64,000 nucleotides of DNA from Hyphomicrobiales bacterium (lineage in GTDB: Bacteria > Pseudomonadota > Alphaproteobacteria > Rhodospirillales > JACKKN01), in NCBI GenBank assembly GCA_024236415.1, contig JACKKN010000004.1, positions 215,001 to 279,000 of the forward strand. The letters run 5' to 3'. Below, one piece after another: positions 7,552 to 15,517 of the stretch. The number at the start of each line of letters is the position of its first letter. The stretch's first letter is position 1. Below the pieces are notes generated by a model. The model was given only the letters and a program-made list of their open reading frames with translations. It had not been told where the DNA came from and did not search any database. The translations under genes were made by a program, and so were the position numbers.

Positions 7552-9138
7552 CTATTTGCCGATGTACAGCGGGTAGTAGTCGATCTCGGTGGTCATGCGC
7601 ACGGGGCTGTAGGCGAAGCCCTTGACGTAATCGCGGTAGGCGATGTGGCGTTCGCGCATCATGCCGAAGATCTCGGGCTGGGCGGCGACGATCATCTTCT
7701 GGATCTCGGCGTACAGCTTGGCCCGCACGTCCCAGTCGATGGTGAACCGGGCCTCATCGATCAGCTTGGTCAATTCGGGGTCCTCGTAGAAGTGGGTCCC
7801 GAAGTACTTGCCCCACGAGCTGGGATGGTACTGGATGGCCACGGCGTCGGGGTCGGTGGAGGCCGGGGTGGCGAAAATGGCCATCATGTCGGGCGAGGTT
7901 TCCTTCTTCGAGCCGCGCGCCACCATGTTGGGCCAGGTCAGGGGCACCATCTTGACCGTGATGTTGATGTCCTTGAGGTTGTCGATCAGGACCAGCCCCA
8001 TCTTGCGCTCTTCCTCGAAGCCCTGGACGTAGACGTACTCCAGCTCGATGCCGCCGTCGGGCCACTGGGACTTGGCCAGGTATTCCTTGGCCTTGGCCAG
8101 GTCGCGGCGCGGCATGCCGGGCACCTCGATCTTGCCCTTGACGTTGTCGGTGAAGGGGCTGGTCTGCAGGGTGGCGCGGCCGTTGTAGATCTTGTTGAAG
8201 GAATCGTAGTCGAAGGCGTAGGCCACGGCCTTGCGCAGGTTGATGTCGGACATGAACTTGCCCTGGGTGTTGAACTTCAACCCGAAGGCCGTCAGGGCCG
8301 GCTGGGTCGAGGTGTCGATGCCCTTCATCTTGGCCACCTGGTCGAACTCGTCCGCCGACAGGCCGAGGACGATGTCCGCCTCGCCGCGGATCAGGGCGGC
8401 GCGCTGGGCCGCGGACTCGCGGATCAGCTTGTAGATGACCCCGCCGATGGGATCACCCGGATAGGGGAATCCCTTCCAGTAGTCCTTGACACGGGCGACC
8501 TCGTACAGCTTGCCCTGCTCGAACCGTTTCAGCTTGAACGGGCCGCTGCCGGCCTCGTGCTCGATCATCCACTTCTGGCCGCTGTCGCCGTCCACCTCGT
8601 TGGCCATGACCTGCTTGGGGTTCATGATGTACCACCAGGGCAGGAAGCTGACGAACGGGGAGTAGGGCCGGTCAAGGGTGAACTGGATCGTGTTGCTGTC
8701 CACGACCTTGATGTTCTCGGGCTTGAGGAAGGCGTTCAGCATCCAGGCCGGGCCCTTGTTCAGCTTCAGGGTCCGCTCGAAGGAGAAGCGCACGGCCTCG
8801 GCATCCACCGGGTCGCCGTTATGGAACTTGGCGTTCTTGACCAGCTTGAAGGTCCAGACCAGGCCGTCGTCGCTGGCGGACCAGCTCTCGGCCAGCCAGG
8901 GCTTCACCTGGGGCGGCGTGCCCTCGTACTTCAGCAGGGCGTCGTACAGGGCCTGCTGCATGGTGCGGATCGAGGCGTCGTACTTGACGCTGGGGTCCAG
9001 AATGGGAACCGGCTGGCGGCCGACCACGACCAGGATCTTCTCGCCGTCGGCACGCTCGAATGCGTCCGCCGCGGCGCCCGTCAGGGCGGTCGCGGCAATC
9101 AACGCGCCACCCACTGCCATTCGCCAAAGGGGTTTCAT
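7552..9138 (-). CDS. dppA: periplasmic peptide-binding protein (SBP_bac_5, DppA type)
   Basis: This 528-residue extracytoplasmic solute-binding protein has a Sec signal peptide at residues 1-25 (MKPLWRMAVGGALIAATALTGAAADA). Family 5 signatures include LAESWSASDDGLVWTFKL and KNAKFHNGDPVDAEAVRFSFER. It should deliver a peptide or peptide-like ligand to DppBCDF. The start is preceded by an AGAGGAG ribosome-binding site. The neighbouring AroM, peptidase E, DUF917 and hydantoinase genes suggest that the ligand is a peptide or cyclic amide that is later hydrolysed. The ligand cannot be read from sequence. Confidence 0.92.
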   Translation of the reverse strand: MKPLWRMAVGGALIAATALTGAAADAFERADGEKILVVVGRQPVPILDPSVKYDASIRTMQQALYDALLKYEGTPPQVKPWLAESWSASDDGLVWTFKLVKNAKFHNGDPVDAEAVRFSFERTLKLNKGPAWMLNAFLKPENIKVVDSNTIQFTLDRPYSPFVSFLPWWYIMNPKQVMANEVDGDSGQKWMIEHEAGSGPFKLKRFEQGKLYEVARVKDYWKGFPYPGDPIGGVIYKLIRESAAQRAALIRGEADIVLGLSADEFDQVAKMKGIDTSTQPALTAFGLKFNTQGKFMSDINLRKAVAYAFDYDSFNKIYNGRATLQTSPFTDNVKGKIEVPGMPRRDLAKAKEYLAKSQWPDGGIELEYVYVQGFEEERKMGLVLIDNLKDINITVKMVPLTWPNMVARGSKKETSPDMMAIFATPASTDPDAVAIQYHPSSWGKYFGTHFYEDPELTKLIDEARFTIDWDVRAKLYAEIQKMIVAAQPEIFGMMRERHIAYRDYVKGFAYSPVRMTTEIDYYPLYIGK

Positions 9139-9208
9139 CTCGACTGCACTCCTCTTCCATGTTGGTTCATGCTCGTTTCTCCGTGCCGCGGTTGTTCTTG
9201 TTTCGCCG

Positions 9209-9871
9209 TCAGATCAGCTGGTCGATCCCGGCGGCGATCACGCGCCGCGCCAGGACCACGGGCTTGCCGGCGGCCTCGGCGACCGTGCGCCGCATGTCCT
9301 CGGAATAGCCCATGCAATGCATGACGATCAGGTCCACGTCGGCCAGCTCGCGCCCGGCCTCGCGCAGGCGGTCGCCGGAATAGGGCGAGGCGTGGGTGAT
9401 GCGCGTGCGCTCGTACTGGGTATGGTCCTTGTTCTCGCGGGTCTGCTCGGCCAAGGGCACCATGACCCCCACCTTGCGGCCGCCGTGGGCCAGGGCGGCC
9501 ACGTAGTTGTCCACCAGGCGCTGGGACTCGATGAACAGGCCGTCGCAGTGCACGTTCTCGAAATACCCGGTGCAGATCAGCACGATCAGGTCGAAGCCCT
9601 GCCGCGACAGGTCGGCCAGGATGCCGTTCAGGCGGTCGCCGGTCTTGGCCTTGCTGGTCACCACCTCGCGGCCGTCGCGCAGCCGGGTGCACAGGCGCCG
9701 CTCGCCTTCGGCCGGCGCCAGGTCGGCGATCCGGGTGTCGTCCAGGCCGTCCAGGACCCCGACCTCGGTCACCTCCACCTCACCGCCCAGGCGGGCCAGC
9801 ATCTCGGGCAGGATGTCGTCCCGCGGCGACTGGCCGACGGTGACGAAGGCGATACGGCTTTTATGGCTCAT
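9209..9871 (-). CDS. aroM: AroM family protein
   Basis: This 220-residue protein matches the AroM family, whose biochemical function is not established to my knowledge. The N-terminus is RIAFVTVGQSPRDDI. Two Cys-centred motifs, LICTGYF (Cys100) and MHCMGYSE (Cys186), recall the paired catalytic cysteines of Asp/Glu/hydantoin racemases; that comparison is mine. The start MSHKSRIAF is used. The gene lies between the dpp operon and a paralogue fused to a LuxR helix-turn-helix, and near DUF1177, DUF917 and hydantoinase genes. A racemase-like role on an imported amide or amino-acid derivative is plausible but unproven. Confidence 0.85.
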   Translation of the reverse strand: MSHKSRIAFVTVGQSPRDDILPEMLARLGGEVEVTEVGVLDGLDDTRIADLAPAEGERRLCTRLRDGREVVTSKAKTGDRLNGILADLSRQGFDLIVLICTGYFENVHCDGLFIESQRLVDNYVAALAHGGRKVGVMVPLAEQTRENKDHTQYERTRITHASPYSGDRLREAGRELADVDLIVMHCMGYSEDMRRTVAEAAGKPVVLARRVIAAGIDQLI

Positions 9872-9919
9872 GACGGCCCTCGACCAGGTTGTCCCGGGGC
9901 GTACCACATCGTCCTCCGC

Positions 9920-9938
9920 CCACCCGCCGGGCGGGTGG
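9920..9938. promoter_or_regulatory. 19-bp palindrome upstream of aroM, candidate operator
   Basis: CCACCCGCC and GGCGGGTGG face each other around one base, about 50 bp upstream of the aroM start. It is a candidate operator for the adjacent LuxR-type regulator. GC-rich palindromes are common in this genome, so the evidence is only position and symmetry. Confidence 0.35.
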
Positions 9939-10012
9939 CGCGATGCTGGCACGCATGAACCGATAGATTAAGGAAAAGCGACCGGATCTGAATATACGGG
10001 CGAACACGTAAT

Positions 10013-10036
10013 GGCCCCGGGGCGGCGCCCGGGGCC
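10013..10036 (-). terminator. GC-rich hairpin after the AroM-LuxR regulator gene
   Basis: Nine-base arms GGCCCCGGG and CCCGGGGCC surround a 6-base loop, 10 bp beyond the stop codon of the regulator gene. There is no U-tract on the minus-strand side, so termination strength is uncertain. Confidence 0.45.
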
Positions 10037-10045
10037 GGTTTCAGC

Positions 10046-10957
10046 CTAGGAAAGGGGGCGGTCGGCGCCACGCACCAGGGTGCGCATCAATTCCACGGCC
10101 GTAGAGACGCCCATCTTCGCCATCATGCGGCCGCGGTGGATCTCCACGGTGCGGTGGCTGATGCCCAGGACCCGGGCGATCTCCTTGTTGGACAGGCCCT
10201 CGACCACCAGGTCGAAAACCTGGTGCTCGCGCTGGGTCAGTTGCGCCAGGCGTTCGCCCACGGGGCCGTCCGGGCCGATTTCCTTCGACAGGGACACGGA
10301 CTGCTGAATGGCCTTGGCCAGCAAGCCGGCAATAATGCGCCGCACCAGGATCACCGGCTTGCCCGACTCGGCGGCGACGATGGCGCGGTCGGTCTCGGAA
10401 TAGCCCATGGAGTGCAGCACCAGGAAATCGCACTTTTCCAGCACCCGGACGGCGGCGCGCAGGGCGCGCCCGTCGCCCGACGCGGCGTGGGCGCCCTGGA
10501 CATCCCAGTTCTCGGTCTCGGGGCGGTTGTGCACCTGCTCGCTGAGCGGCAGGATCTGGCCGATGCGCTGGCCGGCCATGTACAGGGTCTCGACCGTGCG
10601 CATGAGGCTGTCCTGGGCGTGGATCACGTAGGGCCCGATGTTGTGCAGGTCATAGATGCCCGTGGACCCGATCACCGTCAGGTCGGCCACCGACCGCCCG
10701 CGGCTGGCGCACATCTCGCGGATGCGTTCGCGCAGCCAGTGCTCGGATACCACCACGTGGCGGCCGTCGCTGAGGCGGGTGATGATGCTGTTCTCGCCGG
10801 GGCGGGGCGCCAGGTCGCGGATGTAGTCGTCGGACAGGCCGTCCAACGCCCCCACCTGCACGGCCTCGCATTCCTGGCCGATGTGGGAGAGCGTCTCGCT
10901 CAACATGCGCGGCCTCGGTGTCTGGCCCGCCATGATGAAGGTGACCCGATACGCCAT
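10046..10957 (-). CDS. AroM-like sensor domain fused to LuxR-type HTH regulator
   Basis: This 303-residue protein has two parts. Residues 1-220 align along their length with the neighbouring AroM (FIMAGQTPRPRML, ALDGLSDDYIRDLAPRPGE, HSMGYSETDRAIVAAESGKPVILVRRII). Residues 238-300 form a LuxR/FixJ helix-turn-helix with LTQREHQVFDLVVEGLSNKEIARVLGISHRTVEIHR. Both AroM cysteines are replaced here: Cys100 corresponds to Ser98 (GSTG) and Cys186 to Ser183 (HSMG). I infer a catalytically dead enzyme domain reused as a ligand sensor. It is divergent from the DUF1177 operon and upstream of aroM-side genes, so it probably controls one or both. Confidence 0.85.
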   Translation of the reverse strand: MAYRVTFIMAGQTPRPRMLSETLSHIGQECEAVQVGALDGLSDDYIRDLAPRPGENSIITRLSDGRHVVVSEHWLRERIREMCASRGRSVADLTVIGSTGIYDLHNIGPYVIHAQDSLMRTVETLYMAGQRIGQILPLSEQVHNRPETENWDVQGAHAASGDGRALRAAVRVLEKCDFLVLHSMGYSETDRAIVAAESGKPVILVRRIIAGLLAKAIQQSVSLSKEIGPDGPVGERLAQLTQREHQVFDLVVEGLSNKEIARVLGISHRTVEIHRGRMMAKMGVSTAVELMRTLVRGADRPLS

Positions 10958-11182
10958 TTCGCACTTCCGGCTGCCCGCGGGAAATCCGCGCCGCCGCAGC
11001 CTGCCCTGTTCGTTCAGCAAAAACTTATCTCCAAATTCGTGCCTTCGCAACGATCCCGCATCATAGGCCGGCCCCGGGCGCCGGAGGATAGGTGCGTGCA
11101 CGTATTTTTCGCCGTGACGGCCCTGGCCTAAGATCCCACCATCGACCCCGCCGGCGACGCCTGGACATGGAAGGTTCCTCCC

Positions 11183-12121
11183 GTGCTGAAACAAGTCATC
11201 GACCTCTTCGAACTGCTGGACCGGCCCGACGCCAACGCCGCGGCCGTGGCCGGCTACCTGGCGGAAACGGGCACCTGCGAAGTGACCACGCAGCGCCTGA
11301 GCGGGGCCAAGGGCGGCGGCACCGATTGCATCAAGGTGCGCATCCCCGGCAGCGCCGGGCGCGCCGCCGGCGGGTCGAGCCCGACCCTGGGCATCATCGG
11401 CCGCCTGGGCGGCCTGGGCGCGCGGCCCGAGGTGATCGGCTTCGTCTCCGACGGCGACGGCGCCCTGACCGCCCTGGCGGCGGCGGCCAAGCTGGCGCGC
11501 ATGCACGCCCTCGGCGACGTCCTGCCCGGCGACGTGGTGGTGACCACCCACATCTGCCCCGACGCGCCCACGCGGCCGCACAAGCCGGTGCCCTTCATGG
11601 GCTCGCACGTGACCCAGGACCAGATCAACGCCGTCGAGGTGCTGCCCGAGATGGAGGCGATCCTGTCCATCGACACCACCAAGGGCAACCGCATCATCAA
11701 CCACCGCGGCTTCGCCATCTCGCCCACGGTCCGGCAGGGCTACATCCTGAAGGTCAGCGACGACCTGCTGGACGTCATGGCCCGGGTCACCGGCCGCCTG
11801 CCGCAGGTGTTCGCCCTGTCGCAGCAGGACATCACCCCCTACGGCAACGACCTGCACCACCTGAACAGCATCCTGCAGCCGGCGACGGTGACGGCGGCGC
11901 CGGTGGTCGGCGTCGCCCTGGTCACCGAGGTGCCGGTGGCCGGCTGTGCCAGCGGCGCCTCGCACCCCACGGACGTGGAGGCGGCGGCCCGCTTCGCCGT
12001 CGAGGTGGCCAAGGCGTTCACCGCCGGCGACTGCGCCTTCCACGACGGCGAGGAGTTCGACCGCATGGTCGCCCAGTACGGCGACATGACGCGGTTCCAG
12101 GTCAAGGGCGGCCGGGCATGA
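11183..12121 (+). CDS. DUF1177 family protein
   Basis: This 312-residue protein matches DUF1177 in length and appearance (TTHICPDAPTRPHKPVPFMGSHV, GCASGASHPTDVEAAARFAVEVAKAF). Its function is unknown. The start is GTG, chosen because no in-frame ATG precedes the conserved LKQVIDLFELLD. It leads a four-gene plus-strand operon in which each stop overlaps the next start by 4 bp, and it is divergent from the AroM-LuxR regulator. Conserved Asp and His residues could bind metal. A hydrolase or lyase role in the same catabolic route is a guess. Confidence 0.8.
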   Translation: MLKQVIDLFELLDRPDANAAAVAGYLAETGTCEVTTQRLSGAKGGGTDCIKVRIPGSAGRAAGGSSPTLGIIGRLGGLGARPEVIGFVSDGDGALTALAAAAKLARMHALGDVLPGDVVVTTHICPDAPTRPHKPVPFMGSHVTQDQINAVEVLPEMEAILSIDTTKGNRIINHRGFAISPTVRQGYILKVSDDLLDVMARVTGRLPQVFALSQQDITPYGNDLHHLNSILQPATVTAAPVVGVALVTEVPVAGCASGASHPTDVEAAARFAVEVAKAFTAGDCAFHDGEEFDRMVAQYGDMTRFQVKGGRA

Positions 12122-12852
12122 CCACGGCGCCGCCGAGCCTGCTCCTGCTCAGCAGCTCGAAATATCGCGACACCGGCTACCTGACCCACGCCCGCGACAC
12201 CATCCGCGCCTTCCTGCCGGACGGCCTGGACCACGTCCTGTTCGTCCCCTTCGCCAACGTCACCGACGGCTACGACGCCTTCGAGGCCAAGACCGCCGAG
12301 GCCCTGGAGCCGGCCGGCATCGCCGTCCGCTCGATCCACCATGCCGCCGACCCGGCGGCGGCGGTGGCGGCGGCCGGCGCCGTGGCGGTGGGCGGCGGCA
12401 ACACCTTCGTCCTGCTGGCGCGGGTCCGGGAAATGGGCCTGCTGGCGGCCCTGGGCGCGGCCGTGGCCGGCGGCACCCCCTATGTGGGCTGGAGCGCCGG
12501 CAGCAACCTGGCCTGTCCCACCATCCGCACCACCAACGACATGCCCATCCGCGACCCGGGCGGGTTCCAGGCCCTGGGCCTGATCCCGTTCCAACTCAAC
12601 CCCCACTTCATCGCCGGCAAGGTCCAGGGCCACAACGGCGAGAGCCGCGAGGAGCGCCTGGCCGAGTTCCTGGCCCTGAACCCCGGCGAGCGGGTCCTGG
12701 CCCTGCCCGAGGGCACGGCCCTGGAGCGCCGCGGCGCCACCCTGACCCTGCACGGCGCGGCCGAGGCCCTGCTGTTCACGGCGGCCGGCACCCGGACCCT
12801 GCCCCGCGGCGAAGACCCCTCCTGGCTGCTGGCCGCTGACGGAGAGACATGA
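12118..12852 (+). CDS. pepE: peptidase E (alpha-aspartyl dipeptidase, S51)
   Basis: This 244-residue serine peptidase of family S51 hydrolyses dipeptides with N-terminal aspartate in characterised members. The nucleophile elbow is GWSAGSN with Ser126. A GGGNTF loop is at 92-97, and the catalytic His is probably in NPHF (His163). It overlaps DUF1177 by ATGA and DUF917 by ATGA, so all are co-translated. In this operon it probably processes a peptide brought in by the neighbouring Dpp importer. Confidence 0.88.
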   Translation: MTTAPPSLLLLSSSKYRDTGYLTHARDTIRAFLPDGLDHVLFVPFANVTDGYDAFEAKTAEALEPAGIAVRSIHHAADPAAAVAAAGAVAVGGGNTFVLLARVREMGLLAALGAAVAGGTPYVGWSAGSNLACPTIRTTNDMPIRDPGGFQALGLIPFQLNPHFIAGKVQGHNGESREERLAEFLALNPGERVLALPEGTALERRGATLTLHGAAEALLFTAAGTRTLPRGEDPSWLLAADGET

Positions 12853-13970
12853 TGCGCGAAGACCTGGAAACACCCGTCCCGGGGCCTGGCGAACGGTACC
12901 TGGAGGCGGACGACATCGAGGCCCTGGCCCTGGGCGCCTGGATCCTGGGCACCGGCGGCGGCGGGTCGCCGTACCTGAACCTGCTGAACATGCGCCAGCT
13001 CTATGCCCAGGGCCACCGGGTGCTGCTGAAGGACCCCCTGACCCTGCCCGACGACGCCCTGGTGGCGGTGCTGTCGTCCCAGGGCGCGCCCCTGGTGGGG
13101 CAGGAGCGCCTGAGCGACCCGCGCGTGGCGACCCGGCCCATCCGCATCATGGAGGACTACCTGGGGCGCAGGTTCGATGCCGTCATGTCGGTGGAGATCG
13201 GCGGCGGCAACGGCATCCATTCCCTGATGGTGGCGGCGGTGACGGGCCTGCCGGCCATCGATGCCGACGCCATGGGCCGCGCCTACCCCGAGGCGCAGAT
13301 GACCAGCTTCGCCGTCGCCGACCTGAAATGCTACCCCCTGTCCATGGCCGACATCCGCGACAACGAGGTGATCATCAAGACCGCCGCGAGCTGGAAGTGG
13401 ATGGAGCGCACCAGCCGCAAGATCTGCACCGAGTTCGGCTCCCTGGCCACCACCTGCAAGGCGCCGCGCACGGGGGCCGAGGTCAAGGCCCACGGGGTGC
13501 TGCACACCACCACCAAGGCCATCGCCCTGGGCCGGGCCGTGCACGGCGCGCGGCGCGCCCACGCCGACCCGGTGGCGGCGATCCTGGACCAATGCCAGGG
13601 CAAGCGCGTGTTCACCGGCAAGTTCACGGACATCGAGCGGCGCACCACCGAGGGCTTCCTGCGCGGCCGCGCGGTGCTGGAGGGCCTGGACGACGACCGT
13701 GGCGAGCAGTTCATCCTCGACTTCCAGAACGAATATTCGGTCGGCTACCGCCACGGCCAGCCGGTGGTCATGACCCCGGACCTGATCTGCGTCGTGGACA
13801 GCATCAGCGGCGACGGCATCGGCACCGAGTCCATCCGCTTCGGGCAGCGGGTCACGGTCCTGGCCCTGCCGGCGCCGGAAGTGTTCCTGTCGCCGCGGGG
13901 GCTTGAATACGTGGGCCCGCGCGCCTTCGGCTTCGATTTCGACTACACATCCTACTTCGGGGAACAGTGA
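12849..13970 (+). CDS. DUF917 family protein (hydantoinase-associated)
   Basis: This 373-residue protein matches DUF917 (GAWILGTGGGGSPYLNLL near the N-terminus, MSVEIGGGNGIHSLMVAA, PAIDADAMGRAYPEAQM). Such proteins are repeatedly encoded next to hydantoinase/oxoprolinase subunits, and here the hydantoinase follows with a 4-bp overlap. It may be a partner subunit of an ATP-dependent amidohydrolase. Two ATG codons are adjacent (12849 and 12852); the first is used because it overlaps the upstream stop. Confidence 0.85.
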   Translation: MMREDLETPVPGPGERYLEADDIEALALGAWILGTGGGGSPYLNLLNMRQLYAQGHRVLLKDPLTLPDDALVAVLSSQGAPLVGQERLSDPRVATRPIRIMEDYLGRRFDAVMSVEIGGGNGIHSLMVAAVTGLPAIDADAMGRAYPEAQMTSFAVADLKCYPLSMADIRDNEVIIKTAASWKWMERTSRKICTEFGSLATTCKAPRTGAEVKAHGVLHTTTKAIALGRAVHGARRAHADPVAAILDQCQGKRVFTGKFTDIERRTTEGFLRGRAVLEGLDDDRGEQFILDFQNEYSVGYRHGQPVVMTPDLICVVDSISGDGIGTESIRFGQRVTVLALPAPEVFLSPRGLEYVGPRAFGFDFDYTSYFGEQ

Positions 13971-15517
13971 TGAGGCAGCGCATCGGCATCGACGTGGGCG
14001 GCACCAACACCGACGCCGTCCTGGTGGACGGGGACCGGGTGGTGGGCGCGGTCAAGACCCCCACCACCGCCGACGTCACCGGCGGCGTGCGCCAGTCCCT
14101 GGCCGACCTGGTGGCCCAGTGCGGCGACCGGGCGCGCAACGTGGTCTCGGTGATGATCGGCACCACCCACTTCGTCAACGCCGTGGTGCAGCGGCGCGGC
14201 CTGAACCGGGTCGCCGCCGTGCGCGTGACCCTGCCCGCCTCGGCCAGCCTGCGGCCCCTGGTGGACTGGCCCCAGGACCTGTCGCGCCTGGTCGACGGCG
14301 GCATCCATATGGTCGCCGGCGGGCACGAATACGACGGCCGCCCGGTGGTGCCGCTGGACGAGGCGGCCCTGGCCGAGGCCGGGCGCGCCATCCGCGCCGC
14401 CGGGGTGACCTCGGTCGGCATCACCGCGTCGTTCTCGCCGCTGACGTCGGCCTGCGAGGAGCGGGCGGCCGAGATCATCCGCGACGCCTGCCCCGACGCG
14501 CGCATCACCTGCTCGCATACGCTCGGCCGCATCGGCCTGCTGGAGCGCGAGAACGCGACCCTGCTGAACGCCGCCCTGCTGGACCTGGCCGACGCCACCA
14601 CCGACGCCTTTCGCCGGGCCCTGGACGAAAGCGGCATCGCCGCGCCGCTGTACATCACGCTGAACGACGGCACCGTGACCAGCGCCGAGATCGCCCGGCG
14701 TTTCCCGGTCTACAGCTTCGCCTCGGGCCCCACCAACAGCATGCGCGGCGCGGCCTTCCTGTCGGGCATGGACGACGCCATCGTCTGCGACGTGGGCGGC
14801 ACCACCACCGATGTCGGCTGCCTGGTCAACGGCTTCCCGCGCGAGGCCAACAACGTGGTCCAGGTGGGCGGGGTGCGGACCCTGTTCCGCATGCCCGACC
14901 TGGTGTCCATCGGCATCGGCGGCGGCACCATGGTGACCGGGGACCCCTTCACCGTCGGGCCCGAGAGCGTCGGCTTCCGCCTGACCGAGCAGGCCCGGGT
15001 GTTCGGCGGCGGGCAACTGACCCTGACCGACGTGGCCGTGGCCCGCGGGCTGATGTCGGTGGGCGACAAGTCCAGGGTGGCGGACCTGCCGGCCGACCTG
15101 CTTGCGCGGGTGATCGAGACCGTGCACGGCCGGGTCGCCGACACCGTGGACCGCATGAAGACCGACGCCCGCGCCGCCCCCCTGATCGCCGTCGGCGGCG
15201 GCGCGCCGCTGATCCCCGAGAATATCCCCGGCATCTCCCACGTGCACCGGGTCGAGAACCACGCCGTGGCCAACGCCGTCGGCGCCGCCATCGCCCAGAT
15301 CAGCGGCGAGGCCGACCAGGTGTTCCAGGACATGACCCGCGACGAGGCCCTGGCCGCCGCCCGCGAACTGGCCGAGGAGAAGGCGATCAGCGCCGGCGCC
15401 GCCCGCGACACGGTCAAGACCGTGGAGATGGAGGACCTGCCCATCGCCTACCTGCCCGGCCACGCCATCCGCGCCCGGGTGCGCGTGGTGGGGGATATCG
15501 CGCCGGCCGCTAGCTGA
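13967..15517 (+). CDS. hydantoinase/oxoprolinase family protein
   Basis: This 516-residue protein has the ASKHA-type ATPase opening RIGIDVGGTNTDAVLVDG, then DVGGTTTDVGCLVNGFP and GIGGGTMVTGDP. These are hallmarks of hydantoinase A/oxoprolinase. Family members open cyclic amides such as hydantoins or 5-oxoproline with ATP. The length is that of the shorter form that pairs with DUF917 rather than with HyuB. It ends the operon and is convergent with the racemase-family gene, the two coding ends overlapping by 8 bp. Confidence 0.88.
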   Translation: MMRQRIGIDVGGTNTDAVLVDGDRVVGAVKTPTTADVTGGVRQSLADLVAQCGDRARNVVSVMIGTTHFVNAVVQRRGLNRVAAVRVTLPASASLRPLVDWPQDLSRLVDGGIHMVAGGHEYDGRPVVPLDEAALAEAGRAIRAAGVTSVGITASFSPLTSACEERAAEIIRDACPDARITCSHTLGRIGLLERENATLLNAALLDLADATTDAFRRALDESGIAAPLYITLNDGTVTSAEIARRFPVYSFASGPTNSMRGAAFLSGMDDAIVCDVGGTTTDVGCLVNGFPREANNVVQVGGVRTLFRMPDLVSIGIGGGTMVTGDPFTVGPESVGFRLTEQARVFGGGQLTLTDVAVARGLMSVGDKSRVADLPADLLARVIETVHGRVADTVDRMKTDARAAPLIAVGGGAPLIPENIPGISHVHRVENHAVANAVGAAIAQISGEADQVFQDMTRDEALAAARELAEEKAISAGAARDTVKTVEMEDLPIAYLPGHAIRARVRVVGDIAPAAS

